This document shows positions 8,494-17,663 of a DNA stretch of 64,000 bases, in pieces. Each line of letters starts with the position of its first letter. Within the stretch, counting starts at the first letter, position 1. Under the pieces are notes generated by a model that was not told the origin of the DNA, made no database searches, and saw only the letters and a program-made list of their open reading frames with translations. A program made the translations under genes and the position numbers. This DNA comes from Rhodomicrobium lacus (GTDB lineage: Bacteria; Pseudomonadota; Alphaproteobacteria; Rhizobiales; Rhodomicrobiaceae). The stretch spans positions 310,001 to 374,000 of the forward strand of contig NZ_RZNF01000012.1 in NCBI RefSeq assembly GCF_003992725.1. Reading direction: 5' to 3'.

Positions 8494-10095
8494 ATGCGTA
8501 CCGCATCCCCGTTTCTTGCCGCGCTCGCCGCGCTGTTTCTCGCAGCAACCGTCCATCCCGCCGCAGCCCAGTTCCGCACCACCGCGCGCCTCGATACCGG
8601 CATCGTCGAGGGCGAAAGCGACTTCACGGGGCTCAGCATCTTCCGTGGCATCCCCTACGCCGCGCCTCCGGTCGGGGCGCTTCGCTGGCGCGCCCCGCAG
8701 CCGCCCCGGCCATGGGACGGCGTACGCAGCGCTACGTCCTTCGGCGCCGCCTGCCCTCAGAAGGAGAGCAGGCAGATCAAGTCCGGCGAGATGAACGAGG
8801 ACTGCCTCACGCTCAACGTCTGGTCTCCCTCGCAAACCGCGAGCGAACATCTTCCGGTGATGGTCTGGGTCCATGGCGGAGCATTCACGACGGGATCGTC
8901 GCGCATGCCGATCTACGACGGCGCCGCGCTCGCAAATCGCGGCGTCGTGGTTGTGACATTGAATTACCGGCTCGGCATGCTCGGCTTCTTCGGCCATCCC
9001 GATCTGACGCGTGAAGCCGCCGCCGTTGGAGAACCCACCGCGAATTTCGGCCTTCTCGACCAGAAGGCCGCGCTCGACTGGGTGCGGCGCAACATCGCGG
9101 CGTTCGGCGGCGATCCGAACAACGTGACGCTGTTCGGCGAGTCGGCTGGAGGCATCAGCGTGCTCGCGCTCATGACGGCCCCGTCGGCGCGCGGCCTCTT
9201 TCAGAAAGCGATCGTGCAATCGGGCGGCGGCCGCTGGATCGCGCCGACGCTGTCGGCGTCCACCTCCACCTACCTCTCGGCGCACGAGATCGGCGAAACA
9301 TCCGCGCGCGCCTTCAGACTGCCCCCGGACCTCGCCCTGGCGGGTCTTCGCGCGATCAACTGGCGCGACCTCGTCGCAACGCTCGGGCGCATTCCGAAGC
9401 TTTCCGACAGTTCGCCCTTCATCGATGGAGCCTTCTTCACGACGCAGATCGCGGAGGCGTTCGAGGCGGGAGAACAGGCGCAGGTGCCGCTTGTCGTCGG
9501 ATCGAACAGCTATGAAGGCGTGCTGCTGCGCGGGGCCTTGAAGGTGAAGACCGACGATGTCTTCCGCGCAGTGTCCGACCGCATCGACGAGATGTCGGCG
9601 CTCTATCGCCCGCAACTCATCATGACGCCCGAAACGCTTGCCGATCACATCTGGGGCGACGCCAATTTCGTGGAGCCCGCGCGCATGATCGCGCGGCTCG
9701 CGAGCCGCAGCCGACAGCCCGTCTACCATTACAGTTTCGATTTCCAGCCGCCGCTGCTGCGCATCCTCGGCGGCACGCCGCACGGCCTCGAAGTTGTTTA
9801 CGTCTTTGGAACGCTGAAAAAAATCCTGCCGATTGTCGGCAATTTCGTACACCCGCACAATCACGAGGTGAGCGAAGCGATGATGTCCTACTGGACGAAT
9901 TTCGCGCGCACCGGCAACCCGAACGCGGGGCGGGAGGGACGTTGGCCCGCCTTCCGCGAGGGCAGCGAACAGACGCTCGTCTTCGGCAACGACCGCTCCT
10001 ATGTCGAACGCGACCATCTGAAGGAGCGGCTCGACCTGTTCGATGGCGTGGTGTGGGACAAGCGCCCCGGCGCCACGGCGCAGGCCGCGCGCTGA
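8494..10095 (+). CDS. Secreted type-B carboxylesterase
   Basis: Start set at ATG 8494, which opens a clear signal peptide (MRTASPFLAALAALFLAA, cleavage after AAAQ); the longer open frame lacks this. The 533-residue alpha/beta-hydrolase shows FRGIPYAAPPVG, EDCLTLNVW and the nucleophile elbow GESAGG (Ser about 216), then the Glu region in NSYEG and the His in GTPHGLEVVYVFG. Type-B carboxylesterases split carboxylic esters of many alcohols; this one should act in the periplasm or outside. The 5' region has no obvious regulatory element. Confidence 0.88.
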   Translation: MRTASPFLAALAALFLAATVHPAAAQFRTTARLDTGIVEGESDFTGLSIFRGIPYAAPPVGALRWRAPQPPRPWDGVRSATSFGAACPQKESRQIKSGEMNEDCLTLNVWSPSQTASEHLPVMVWVHGGAFTTGSSRMPIYDGAALANRGVVVVTLNYRLGMLGFFGHPDLTREAAAVGEPTANFGLLDQKAALDWVRRNIAAFGGDPNNVTLFGESAGGISVLALMTAPSARGLFQKAIVQSGGGRWIAPTLSASTSTYLSAHEIGETSARAFRLPPDLALAGLRAINWRDLVATLGRIPKLSDSSPFIDGAFFTTQIAEAFEAGEQAQVPLVVGSNSYEGVLLRGALKVKTDDVFRAVSDRIDEMSALYRPQLIMTPETLADHIWGDANFVEPARMIARLASRSRQPVYHYSFDFQPPLLRILGGTPHGLEVVYVFGTLKKILPIVGNFVHPHNHEVSEAMMSYWTNFARTGNPNAGREGRWPAFREGSEQTLVFGNDRSYVERDHLKERLDLFDGVVWDKRPGATAQAAR

Positions 10096-10114
10096 TCGCG
10101 CGGGCGAAGTCTGC

Positions 10115-10657
10115 TCACCCCGCGTGGAAGAACAGCACGTCCGGCTGGTAGGTTTCGACCACGAGCGAAATCGGCGACAGGCCGTTGGAGAGGATCGCGC
10201 GGTGGCGGAGGATCGGCGCCCGCGCGTCGGCCTCGGGCGTCCAAAGCACGTCCGACGACAGCGTGTCGCGCTGGAAATCGAGATCCTCGACCACGCGTCC
10301 GAACGGCGTCTCGGTCTCTTCGAGAAGACGGTTCATTTCGAGGGGAAGCCGCGCGGAAACGTACCAGTTTTCCGCTTCGGAAAGGAACTTGTCGCCGAAG
10401 AAGATGCGCACGAGGCGATAGCGCAGCGCATCGCCCGGCGAAACGGCAAGACGCGCGCATTCCTCGGCGGTCAGTTCGCGCCGCACGCCGTCGCGATGCA
10501 CTTCGGCTGACAGAGCGGCGCCTGGAAGCTTGCCCGACGCGCGGCACCAGCGGTCAAGCGTGTCTGTCGCACTCGGATGGGAAAGAAGGCCTGCGTTAAG
10601 CCTTTCGATCAGGGCGGCGGTCGCGCCCGGACGCGAAAAGCGATTCTGAAAATTCAA
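10115..10657 (-). CDS. Chorismate-lyase-like (UbiC/UTRA-fold) protein
   Basis: 180 residues. The central part has the layout of the chorismate lyase/UTRA fold: RYRLVRIFFGDKFLSEAENWYV, then LPLEMNRLLEETETPFGRVV and an Arg-rich strand near DLDFQRDTLS (quoted in part). UbiC relatives convert chorismate to 4-hydroxybenzoate and pyruvate, the first step of ubiquinone synthesis; UTRA relatives are ligand-binding domains. No DNA-binding domain is present, so an enzyme or a small-molecule binder is likelier. It is convergent with the esterase gene, only 19 bp apart. Family placement is from remembered similarity, so moderate confidence. Confidence 0.5.
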   Translation of the reverse strand: MNFQNRFSRPGATAALIERLNAGLLSHPSATDTLDRWCRASGKLPGAALSAEVHRDGVRRELTAEECARLAVSPGDALRYRLVRIFFGDKFLSEAENWYVSARLPLEMNRLLEETETPFGRVVEDLDFQRDTLSSDVLWTPEADARAPILRHRAILSNGLSPISLVVETYQPDVLFFHAG

Positions 10658-11060
10658 CGTCTGTGCTCCATTGAGGAATGTCGAGGCCCGGTCGCAGCGA
10701 TGGGCGGTTCGTCAAGCCTCGCCGCTCACCATAAAGGCGGTAAAGCCCGTCCGTTCAAGGCCGAAGCATCCGTAGGGTGAGAAGGCGCGTCGCTTCGGCG
10801 CGCCTGAAAGAGGCCCGCACGATTTTCGAGATAAAGCGCAGCCGTCTTCCGCTCGCCTTGCGCTTCGAAACGCCGCAGCGCTTGCGGAATGCCGAGGCGG
10901 CGCCTTTCTATTTTTCATGGGCTTAGTCGAAAATATCATGCGCGCCGGACGGCTTTGAGAGCATCTCCGTCTCGAAACTGACAGTTCGCTGACATCGCCG
11001 ATCAGCAACGCCTCACATCTGGAGGCGCAATCTCCCTAGCAGCAGCGACAGGAGGATTGC
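10658..11060. other. Intergenic region with one hairpin
   Basis: 403 bp without a convincing gene. AGGCGCG (10783-10789) pairs with CGCGCCT (10799-10805) around a 9-base loop. The rest holds upstream sequence for the divergent chorismate-lyase-like gene and for the Cys-rich protein, whose AGGAGG ribosome site sits right before 11061. Confidence 0.5.
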
Positions 11061-11498
11061 ATGAGACCTGCAAAAACAGCACTGGCGGCGGCACTCGGCC
11101 TCGCGCTCGCGACCGGCGCAGCCGCGCAAGGTGGGATGGGCGGCGGCGGGATGGGCGGCGGAAGAGGCATGTGGCAAGGAGTCGTCACGAAGCTCTGCCC
11201 GGCCGAGATCGCCAGGCACTGCGCAACCGTTCCGGCGGCAGCCCAGCGCGATTGCCTCGCGGGCAAGATCAAGGAATTGCCGGAACCATGCCTGACGGCG
11301 GTCGAATCGACGGGCGCGGACCGCGGCCCCGGCTCCGGCCCGGTGGCAAGCCTCTGCATGACCGAGATCGCGAAGTTTTGTCCCGAGGTCGAGCATGTGC
11401 AGGGACAGGTCCGCCGTTGCCTGATGCAGCACAGCGCCGAGCTTGGGACGCCTTGCACGGTGGCGCTTGAAAACACCGGCCCCGCCTGGGCCCGGTGA
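11061..11498 (+). CDS. Secreted Cys-rich protein with two GLG1-type repeats
   Basis: 145 residues with a signal peptide (MRPAKTALAAALGLALATGAAAQ quoted in part), a Gly/Met-rich patch GGMGGGGMGGG, then two copies of a Cys-rich unit. Each runs C-xx-EI-xx-(H/F)C ... C-L ... C-xx-AxE-x-TG, at about 45-86 and 97-139. This spacing matches the cysteine-rich GLG1 repeat found in Golgi apparatus protein 1 and in small secreted alphaproteobacterial proteins. AGGAGG precedes the ATG. Function is unknown; disulfides in the periplasm are expected. Confidence 0.65.
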   Translation: MRPAKTALAAALGLALATGAAAQGGMGGGGMGGGRGMWQGVVTKLCPAEIARHCATVPAAAQRDCLAGKIKELPEPCLTAVESTGADRGPGSGPVASLCMTEIAKFCPEVEHVQGQVRRCLMQHSAELGTPCTVALENTGPAWAR

Positions 11499-11500
11499 CA

Positions 11501-11548
11501 GCGGGAGAGGCCGCTTGTCACGCCCGACGCCCGTGCGGCCTCTCCCGC
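11501..11548. terminator. Perfect 14-bp inverted repeat, bidirectional terminator candidate
   Basis: GCGGGAGAGGCCGC (11501-11514) and GCGGCCTCTCCCGC (11535-11548) are exact complements around a 20-base loop. They lie right after the Cys-rich gene and before the 3' end of the convergent aminotransferase gene. No T-run follows. Confidence 0.6.
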
Positions 11549-11586
11549 GAGCTTTCCGGGTTCGATGCGCTCCGCATGTCGGCCGC

Positions 11587-11638
11587 GCGAACTTTCAGCC
11601 GCGCCAAGCCTTCAGCCGCGCCAAACCTTCAGCCGCGC
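11587..11638. repeat. 17-bp tandem repeat across the aminotransferase stop codon
   Basis: The unit CTTCAGCCGCGCCAAGC occurs about three times in a row with small changes. On the minus strand it copies the last codons and stop of the aminotransferase gene (VWRG-stop), so a copy of the gene end lies just after the real stop. This is consistent with slipped-strand duplication. Confidence 0.6.
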
Positions 11639-12808
11639 GGCTGCCTCGCGCATGCGCTCGAACGGCCCCGCATAGCTGAAGCGGATGAAGCGGTGCCCGT
11701 CCTCCTCGTCGAAATCGACGCCGGGGGTTGCAGCCACGCCCGTCTCATCGAGCATGCGGCGTACGAAAGCGGCGGAGTCCTCTGTGATGCCGCTGGCGTC
11801 CGCATACAGATAGAAGGCGCCATCGGCGGGCGCGAGGCGGTCGAAGCCTGCGCGCGGCAACTCCTCCAGAAGCAACGCCCGGTTCCTTGCATACACTGTC
11901 TTGTACGCTTCCAGTTCCTCGATCGCATCGAAGGCAGCAATCGCGCCGATCTGCGACGCGGCTGGCGTCGAAATGAAAAGGTTCTGCGCAACGCGCTCGA
12001 AAACCCGCACGAGCCGCTCCGGCACGACCATCCAGCCGACGCGCCATCCGGTCATGGAGTAATATTTCGAGAAACTGTTGATGACGATGGCGTCGTCCGA
12101 AAAGGCGAGCGCGGTCGCAGCCGGGGCGCCGTAGGTCAGCCCGTGGTAAATCTCGTCCGAGATGAACCACGCGCCCGCTTCGCGCGCCGTTTCGACAAGC
12201 CGGGCAAGGTGGGCCGGAGAGAGTGCGGCGCCCGTCGGGTTCGAGGGGCTGGCCAGCACCACGGCGCGCGCGCCTTGCTCGCGGAACGCGGCCGCCAGCG
12301 CATCCGGGGTCGGCGCGTAACCCGTCGCCGCTCCCGCAGCGACAGGGACCGGCGTGAGGTCGAGCACCCGCGCGATCTGGCGATAGCACGGATAGCCGGG
12401 ACGCGGCAGCGCAAGCCCGTCGCCCGGATTGAGAAGAGCGAGAAACGCCAGCACGAAGCCCCCCGACGACCCCGTCGTCACAACGATGCGCGACGGCGAG
12501 ACCTCGACACCGTAGGCGTCGGCGTAGTGCCGGGCGATGCGTTCGCGCAGTGCGGGAAGCCCGAGCGCGTCCGTATAGCCGAGCGGGCTTTCATCAATCG
12601 CGCGCTTCACCGCCTCGCGCACGAGGCGTGGCGCGGGCGTGCCGGGCTGGCCAACCTCCATGTGGATGATGTCGCCGCCCGCCGCCTCAAGCCTGTTCGC
12701 GTCGCGCATCACGTCCATGACGACAAACGCGCCGATGGCGCTGCGAAGCGACGGCAAAAGCCCTTCGCCAGCGGGCACCCCTTCGCTCGTCTCGTTATCT
12801 TCCACCAT
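11612..12808 (-). CDS. Class I/II PLP-dependent aminotransferase
   Basis: Start at ATG 12806-12808 after an AAAGGACA ribosome site; 398 residues, usual for the aspartate-aminotransferase fold. Key features: substrate/PLP contacts GQPGTPAP and GYTDALGLPALRE, the PLP-ring residues in ASPSNPTGAALS and SDEIYHGLTY, the Schiff-base lysine in NSFSKYYSMTGWRVGW, and the carboxylate-binding Arg in IRFSYAG. Amino-acid specificity cannot be assigned. Monocistronic and convergent with the Cys-rich gene. Confidence 0.85.
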   Translation of the reverse strand: MVEDNETSEGVPAGEGLLPSLRSAIGAFVVMDVMRDANRLEAAGGDIIHMEVGQPGTPAPRLVREAVKRAIDESPLGYTDALGLPALRERIARHYADAYGVEVSPSRIVVTTGSSGGFVLAFLALLNPGDGLALPRPGYPCYRQIARVLDLTPVPVAAGAATGYAPTPDALAAAFREQGARAVVLASPSNPTGAALSPAHLARLVETAREAGAWFISDEIYHGLTYGAPAATALAFSDDAIVINSFSKYYSMTGWRVGWMVVPERLVRVFERVAQNLFISTPAASQIGAIAAFDAIEELEAYKTVYARNRALLLEELPRAGFDRLAPADGAFYLYADASGITEDSAAFVRRMLDETGVAATPGVDFDEEDGHRFIRFSYAGPFERMREAAARLKVWRG

Positions 12809-12983
12809 GGCCTTTGTCCTTTCGCGAGCCAATCCGGTCACGGATCGCACACAGCGAACCGCGCCCGTGTCATCCTTACGCCCGAATTTCACCGCCATTC
12901 TTCCTCAAAAATTTCCGTTCGATGCAGCCCCGTCGGCTCGTTAGACCCTTCGGCAAGCGGCGAGATCCGGGGTGGAAGTTTCC

Positions 12984-14357
12984 ATGGCTTTAACACAAGC
13001 GATACCGCGCCTTATCAAACTGGCGGCTTGCGCGGCATTTTTTGCCACGGCGGCAGCCGCTCCGGGCACGGCTCAGGAGATCAGCCTGATCCGTGACGCG
13101 GAAACCGAGGCGCTCATCGCCGATTACACTGCGCCCATCTTCCGCGCTGCGGGCGTTTCCGGCAACAATATCAAGGTTCATCTCGTCAACGACAGCAGCT
13201 TCAACGCGTTCGTGGTCGATGGGCGCAACATGTTCATCAACACGGGTGCGATCCTTCAGTCCGAAACTCCGAATCAGATCATCGGCGTGATCGCTCACGA
13301 GACGGGCCACATCAAGGGCGGCCATATCACCGGCCTCAGGCAGCAGATCGCGAAGATGCAGACGGCGGCTCTCATGCTGCAGGTGCTGAGCATCGGCACC
13401 ATGGTCGGGGGCGCGGCGAGCGGCAGCAGCGAAGCCATGCAGGGCGGCTCGGCGATGATGATGGGCGGCTCGCAGGTGCTGATGCGCTCGATCCTGTCCT
13501 ATCGGCGCGCGCAGGAATCCGCCGCGGATCAGGCGGGCGTGGAGTTTCTGACGAAGTCGCAGCAATCCCCGGCGGGGATGCTCAAGACCTTCCGATATTT
13601 CGCGAACCAGTCGCTCGGCAACACCCGGATCGATCCGTACATCCAGACGCACCCGGTGCCCGCCGACCGTATCGCGCAGCTTGAGGAAATCGCGCGGAAA
13701 AGCCCGTTTTTCGACCAGAAGGACTCGGCGCAGTTGCAGCTTCGGCACGATCTCGTCCGCGCAAAGATCGCGGCCTATTCCTTGAAAGGCAACCCGCAGG
13801 CGATCCAGCGACAGTATAATGACAACGGCCTGCCGGCCCGCTACGCGCGCGCCATCATGAAATTTCACGCCGGCGGCTACCCGGCCGCCGCCGCCGCTCT
13901 CGAAGACCTTATAGCCCAGCAGCCGCAGAACCCTTGGTTTCACGAACTGAAAGGCACATTTCTTCTTGAAAGCGGCAGGGCGAAGGAAGCGGTCGTTCCG
14001 TTCCGCAAGGCTGTGTCCCTCGCTCCGAAGTCGGGTTTCATGCGCATCGAGCTGGCGCAGGCGATCCTCGAAAGCGGCGGCGGCAGCGCCGACGAGGCGC
14101 TTCAGTTGTTGCGCGTTGGCATGGTGGAAGAGGAGCAGTCCTATCTCGGTTACCGCCTCCAGGCACAGGCTTACGGCAAGCTGAGACGCTTCCCGGAAGC
14201 CGAACTCGCCTCGGCGCAAGCCGCGTTCCACAAAGGCGACGTGAAGGCGGCGAAGATGCTCGCCGAGCGCGCCAAGAACGGTCTTGCCGCCGGTTCGCCC
14301 GGATGGGTCAAGGCGGACGACATCGTGAACTTTAAAATGGAAAAAGTGCGTGGCTAG
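12984..14357 (+). CDS. Periplasmic M48 metalloprotease with TPR domain (BepA/YfgC-like)
   Basis: ATG at 12984 gives a signal peptide ending near GTAQ; a GTG at 12972 is the alternative. The 457-residue protein has the zinc motif HETGH (105-109), the distal Glu ligand in AQESAADQAG, and C-terminal TPR-like helices (about 270-440). BepA-type proteases check outer-membrane protein assembly, degrading stalled LptD and BAM substrates in the periplasm. The DsbA-like gene 46 bp downstream supports an envelope-folding role. Confidence 0.88.
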   Translation: MALTQAIPRLIKLAACAAFFATAAAAPGTAQEISLIRDAETEALIADYTAPIFRAAGVSGNNIKVHLVNDSSFNAFVVDGRNMFINTGAILQSETPNQIIGVIAHETGHIKGGHITGLRQQIAKMQTAALMLQVLSIGTMVGGAASGSSEAMQGGSAMMMGGSQVLMRSILSYRRAQESAADQAGVEFLTKSQQSPAGMLKTFRYFANQSLGNTRIDPYIQTHPVPADRIAQLEEIARKSPFFDQKDSAQLQLRHDLVRAKIAAYSLKGNPQAIQRQYNDNGLPARYARAIMKFHAGGYPAAAAALEDLIAQQPQNPWFHELKGTFLLESGRAKEAVVPFRKAVSLAPKSGFMRIELAQAILESGGGSADEALQLLRVGMVEEEQSYLGYRLQAQAYGKLRRFPEAELASAQAAFHKGDVKAAKMLAERAKNGLAAGSPGWVKADDIVNFKMEKVRG

Positions 14358-14403
14358 TCGCACCCTGCGATAGCCACCAGAAACGGAAATCCCGGAGAGC
14401 CTT

Positions 14404-15231
14404 ATGAAAACGATCGTCAAGAGAGCCGTCGCGCTCGCCATCCCGGCGGCTATGGCCTTGTCCCTTTCCGCCGTGGCGCCGATTGCTGCCAGCGCGCAGT
14501 CGGACACGTTCACCGAGGGACAGACGCGGTCCATCGAGAAGATCGTGAAGGACTACCTCGTGTCCCACCCGGAAATCCTCCTCGAAGTTCAGGACGCTTT
14601 CGAGAAGAAGGCCGAAGCCAAGCGCGGCGAGGCCACGCGTTCGCGCATGCCCGAATTCTACAAGAGCCTGTCGAGCCTGAAATCCGAACTCGCGCCGCTG
14701 ACCATCGGCCAGGGCGATGTCACGCTCGTGGAGTTCTTCGACTACAATTGCGGCTATTGTCGCCACGCTCTGCCGGACGTCGTGAAACTCCTCGACGCCG
14801 ACAAGAAGATCAAGGTCGTTTTCCTCGAATATCCGATCCTGTCGCAGGGCTCGGCCGACGCGTCCAAAGTTGCCATCGCCGCAGCGAAGCAGGGCAAATA
14901 TTTCGAATTCCACAAGGCGATGTTCGCGGCTGGCCGCGCCAACAAGGAAAGCGCGCTCAAGGTCGCCGAGCAGATCGGCCTCGACCTGGAGAAGGTGAAG
15001 GCCGACAGCTCTTCCGCCGAGACCGAAGCGCTCGTGGCAAAGATCGGCGAGATCGGCAAGCGCATGTTCGTGGACGGAACGCCCACCTTCATCGTCGGCG
15101 ACAAGGTCAACCCCGGTGCCGCCGATTTCGACACGCTGAAACAGATCGTGGAAGAGACGCGCAAGGACGGCTGCAAGGCATGCGCCGAAGCCGCATCGGC
15201 GCCCGGTGCGAAAGAAGAGAAAAAATCCTGA
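14404..15231 (+). CDS. DsbA-family thiol oxidoreductase (Com1/27-kDa OMP type)
   Basis: 275 residues with a signal peptide (cleavage near ASAQ), an N-terminal helical segment (about 40-95), and a DsbA-like thioredoxin fold with active site CGYC at 116-119 in the FFDYNCGYCRHA context. cis-Pro appears in GTPTFIVG. The C-terminus has two further Cys in DGCKACAEA, an unusual extra pair. Alphaproteobacterial relatives act as periplasmic disulfide oxidants or isomerases. The gene follows the M48 protease and precedes aroQ. Confidence 0.85.
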   Translation: MKTIVKRAVALAIPAAMALSLSAVAPIAASAQSDTFTEGQTRSIEKIVKDYLVSHPEILLEVQDAFEKKAEAKRGEATRSRMPEFYKSLSSLKSELAPLTIGQGDVTLVEFFDYNCGYCRHALPDVVKLLDADKKIKVVFLEYPILSQGSADASKVAIAAAKQGKYFEFHKAMFAAGRANKESALKVAEQIGLDLEKVKADSSSAETEALVAKIGEIGKRMFVDGTPTFIVGDKVNPGAADFDTLKQIVEETRKDGCKACAEAASAPGAKEEKKS

Positions 15232-15328
15232 CGCTTTTGCGCTCCGGTACGAAAGCTGTTAACAAGAGCGCGGTCGGGTTCGCCCGGCTTGCCGCTTGTC
15301 CGTTTCGGAAAACCGTGGACCTGTCGCC

Positions 15329-15796
15329 TTGAAGCCCATCTTCATCCTCAACGGCCCGAACCTCAATCTCCTCGGCGAACGCGAGCCGGAGATTTATGGC
15401 GGCGACACGCTTTCGACCATCGAGGAAGCTCTGCGTAATCGTGCCGTCAGCCTCGGTTTGACCATCGATTTTCGGCAGACAAATCACGAAGGCGTGCTGG
15501 TCGACCAAATTCAGGAAGCGCGCCATGCGGCGTCTGGCCTCATTCTGAACGCGGGCGCATACACGCATACATCGGTCGCAATTCATGATGCTTTGCGTTC
15601 GCTTTCGTTCCCGATCATCGAAGTGCACCTGAGCAACATTTACAAGCGCGAAGCCTTTCGCCATCGCTCCTATGTTTCCCCGGCCGCAACCGGGGTCATC
15701 TGTGGACTTGGCGCGCAAGGGTACGGGCTCGCGCTCGACGCGGTGGCGGAATTCCTGAAGTCTTCCGCTCCAATCAACCGGAGTCCCCATGCCTGA
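15329..15796 (+). CDS. aroQ: Type II 3-dehydroquinate dehydratase
   Basis: The chosen TTG start at 15329 gives [19 protein letters not shown], the usual family N-terminus, 155 residues; an in-frame TTG at 15296 would add 11 residues. Motifs: NGPNLNLLG, the Tyr of the flexible lid in EIYGG, NHEG, and NAGAYTHTS. It dehydrates 3-dehydroquinate in the shikimate pathway in the cytoplasm. Its stop overlaps the accB start by 8 bp, so it is coupled with the acetyl-CoA carboxylase genes, as in many Rhizobiales. Confidence 0.93.
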   Translation: MKPIFILNGPNLNLLGEREPEIYGGDTLSTIEEALRNRAVSLGLTIDFRQTNHEGVLVDQIQEARHAASGLILNAGAYTHTSVAIHDALRSLSFPIIEVHLSNIYKREAFRHRSYVSPAATGVICGLGAQGYGLALDAVAEFLKSSAPINRSPHA

Positions 15797-16262
15797 AACG
15801 GCCCATAAATATCCTAATGAAGAGCTGATCCGAAATCTTGCCCTGCTTTTGAACGAGACGGGTCTGACGGAAATCGAGATCGAGGAGAACAACCTTCGCG
15901 TTCGCGTGGCGCGCACGCTGAGCGTGCCAACCCATCTCGTTCCCTCCGGCTATGCGCCGCCCGCCACCGCCGGCGTCGGCGCACCTGCGGGCGGACCGGC
16001 TGCGCCGTCTTCCAACCTTGAAAATCATCCCGGCGTGGTGACATCGCCGATGGTTGGCACCGCCTACCGCTCGCCTGAGCCGGGCGCACCGACGTTCGTC
16101 GAGGTCGGATCCCAGGTTCGCGAGGGCGATACGCTCCTCATCGTCGAAGCCATGAAGACGATGAACCAGATTGCAGCCCCTCGCTCCGGCACCGTCAAGC
16201 GCATCCTGGTGGAGAACGGGCAGCCCGTCGAATATGGCGAACCGCTCATGATTATCGAATAA
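15789..16262 (+). CDS. accB: Biotin carboxyl carrier protein of acetyl-CoA carboxylase
   Basis: 157 residues, usual AccB length. The N-terminal helical part is followed by an Ala/Pro/Gly linker (about 55-75) and the biotinyl domain with the biotin-accepting lysine in [10 protein letters not shown]. It carries the carboxyl group between AccC and AccAD in fatty-acid synthesis. The start overlaps the aroQ stop and accC follows 12 bp downstream. Confidence 0.96.
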   Translation: MPETAHKYPNEELIRNLALLLNETGLTEIEIEENNLRVRVARTLSVPTHLVPSGYAPPATAGVGAPAGGPAAPSSNLENHPGVVTSPMVGTAYRSPEPGAPTFVEVGSQVREGDTLLIVEAMKTMNQIAAPRSGTVKRILVENGQPVEYGEPLMIIE

Positions 16263-16274
16263 GGCGGCAGGCTC

Positions 16275-17615
16275 ATGTTCGACAAGATCCTGATCGCCAA
16301 TCGCGGCGAGATCGCACTTCGCATCGAGCGCGCCTGCAAGGAACTCGGCATCAAGACAGTCGCCGTGCATTCCACGGCGGACGCCGATGCGATGCATGTG
16401 CGCCTCGCCGATGAGAGTGTATGCATCGGCCCGCCCGCGGCGAGCGAAAGCTATCTCAACATTCCGCGTCTCGTCGCCGCCTGCGAGATCACCGGCGCCG
16501 ACGCTCTTCATCCGGGCTACGGCTTCCTGTCCGAGAACGCGCGTTTCGCCGAAATTCTCGAAGAACACGGCATCGCGTTCATCGGCCCCACGCCCGAGCA
16601 TATCCGGCTCATGGGCGACAAGATCCGCGCGAAGGAAACCGCGAAGGCACTCGGCATCCCGGTCGTGCCGGGCTCCGGCGGCGCCGTCACGACGAACGAG
16701 GAAGCCATCGCCATTGCGCGCGAGATCGGCTTCCCGGTGCTGGTGAAGGCGGCGGCGGGCGGCGGCGGACGCGGCATGAAGGTTGCGCGCACGGAAGCCG
16801 AACTGCCGATTGCGCTGTCGACGGCGCGCGCGGAATCGAAGGCCGCCTTCGGCGACGACGCGCTTTATCTCGAACGCTATCTGTCGAAGCCGCGTCACAT
16901 CGAAATCCAGGTGATCGGCGACGGCAAGGGCAATGCCGTCTATCTCGGCGAACGCGACTGCTCGCTTCAGCGCCGCCATCAGAAGATCCTCGAAGAAACC
17001 CCCTCGCCCGCGCTGAACGAAGCGCAGCGCAAGGAGATCGGCGAGATCGTCGCGCGCGCGATGCGCAAGCTGAAATACCGGAACGCCGGTACGGTCGAGT
17101 TCCTCTATGAAGACGGAGAATTCTTCTTCATAGAGATGAACACGCGCCTTCAGGTGGAGCATCCGGTTACTGAAATGGTCACCGGCATCGACCTCGTGAT
17201 CGAGCAGATCCAGATCGCGGCGGGCGCAGGCCTCTCCTTCACGCAGGAGGACGTGCGCTTCGACGGCCATGCCATCGAATGCCGCATCAACGCGGAGAAC
17301 CCGTCCACCTTCCGCCCGTCGCCCGGCAAGATCTCCTACTTCCACCCGCCCGGAGGTCTCGGCGTGCGCGTCGATTCCGGCGTGTATGCGGGCTACACCA
17401 TCCCCGCCTATTACGACAGCCTCATCGGCAAGCTGATCGTGCACGGCAAGAACCGCAACGAATGTCTCATGCGGTTGCGCCGGGCGCTGGGCGAGTTCGT
17501 GATCGACGGCATCGAGACGACGATCCCGCTGTTTTCATCGCTGATTCAGCAGTCCGATATCGTCGACGGGATGTACGACATTCATTGGCTCGAAAAATAT
17601 CTCCATAAGCATTAG
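16275..17615 (+). CDS. accC: Biotin carboxylase subunit of acetyl-CoA carboxylase
   Basis: 446 residues, the standard length. It begins [21 protein letters not shown] and shows [13 protein letters not shown], the ATP-grasp glycine loop [12 protein letters not shown], the metal-binding [14 protein letters not shown] region, and the C-terminal RRALGEF segment (motifs quoted in part). It carboxylates the biotin of AccB using ATP and bicarbonate. accB-accC is a tight two-gene unit here; aat follows 48 bp later. Confidence 0.97.
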   Translation: MFDKILIANRGEIALRIERACKELGIKTVAVHSTADADAMHVRLADESVCIGPPAASESYLNIPRLVAACEITGADALHPGYGFLSENARFAEILEEHGIAFIGPTPEHIRLMGDKIRAKETAKALGIPVVPGSGGAVTTNEEAIAIAREIGFPVLVKAAAGGGGRGMKVARTEAELPIALSTARAESKAAFGDDALYLERYLSKPRHIEIQVIGDGKGNAVYLGERDCSLQRRHQKILEETPSPALNEAQRKEIGEIVARAMRKLKYRNAGTVEFLYEDGEFFFIEMNTRLQVEHPVTEMVTGIDLVIEQIQIAAGAGLSFTQEDVRFDGHAIECRINAENPSTFRPSPGKISYFHPPGGLGVRVDSGVYAGYTIPAYYDSLIGKLIVHGKNRNECLMRLRRALGEFVIDGIETTIPLFSSLIQQSDIVDGMYDIHWLEKYLHKH

Positions 17616-17663
17616 ATTAGAGGGACGGGTTCTTACGCGACGAAAGAGGCAGGTTCGCGGACA

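Noticed and set aside
10712-11008. 98-codon minus frame in the gap before the Cys-rich gene
   Set aside because: Arg/Ser/Ala-rich, no motif, no signal peptide or ribosome site.
15774-17444. Minus-strand open frame of 556 codons
   Set aside because: Antisense of accB and accC, which have all family motifs.
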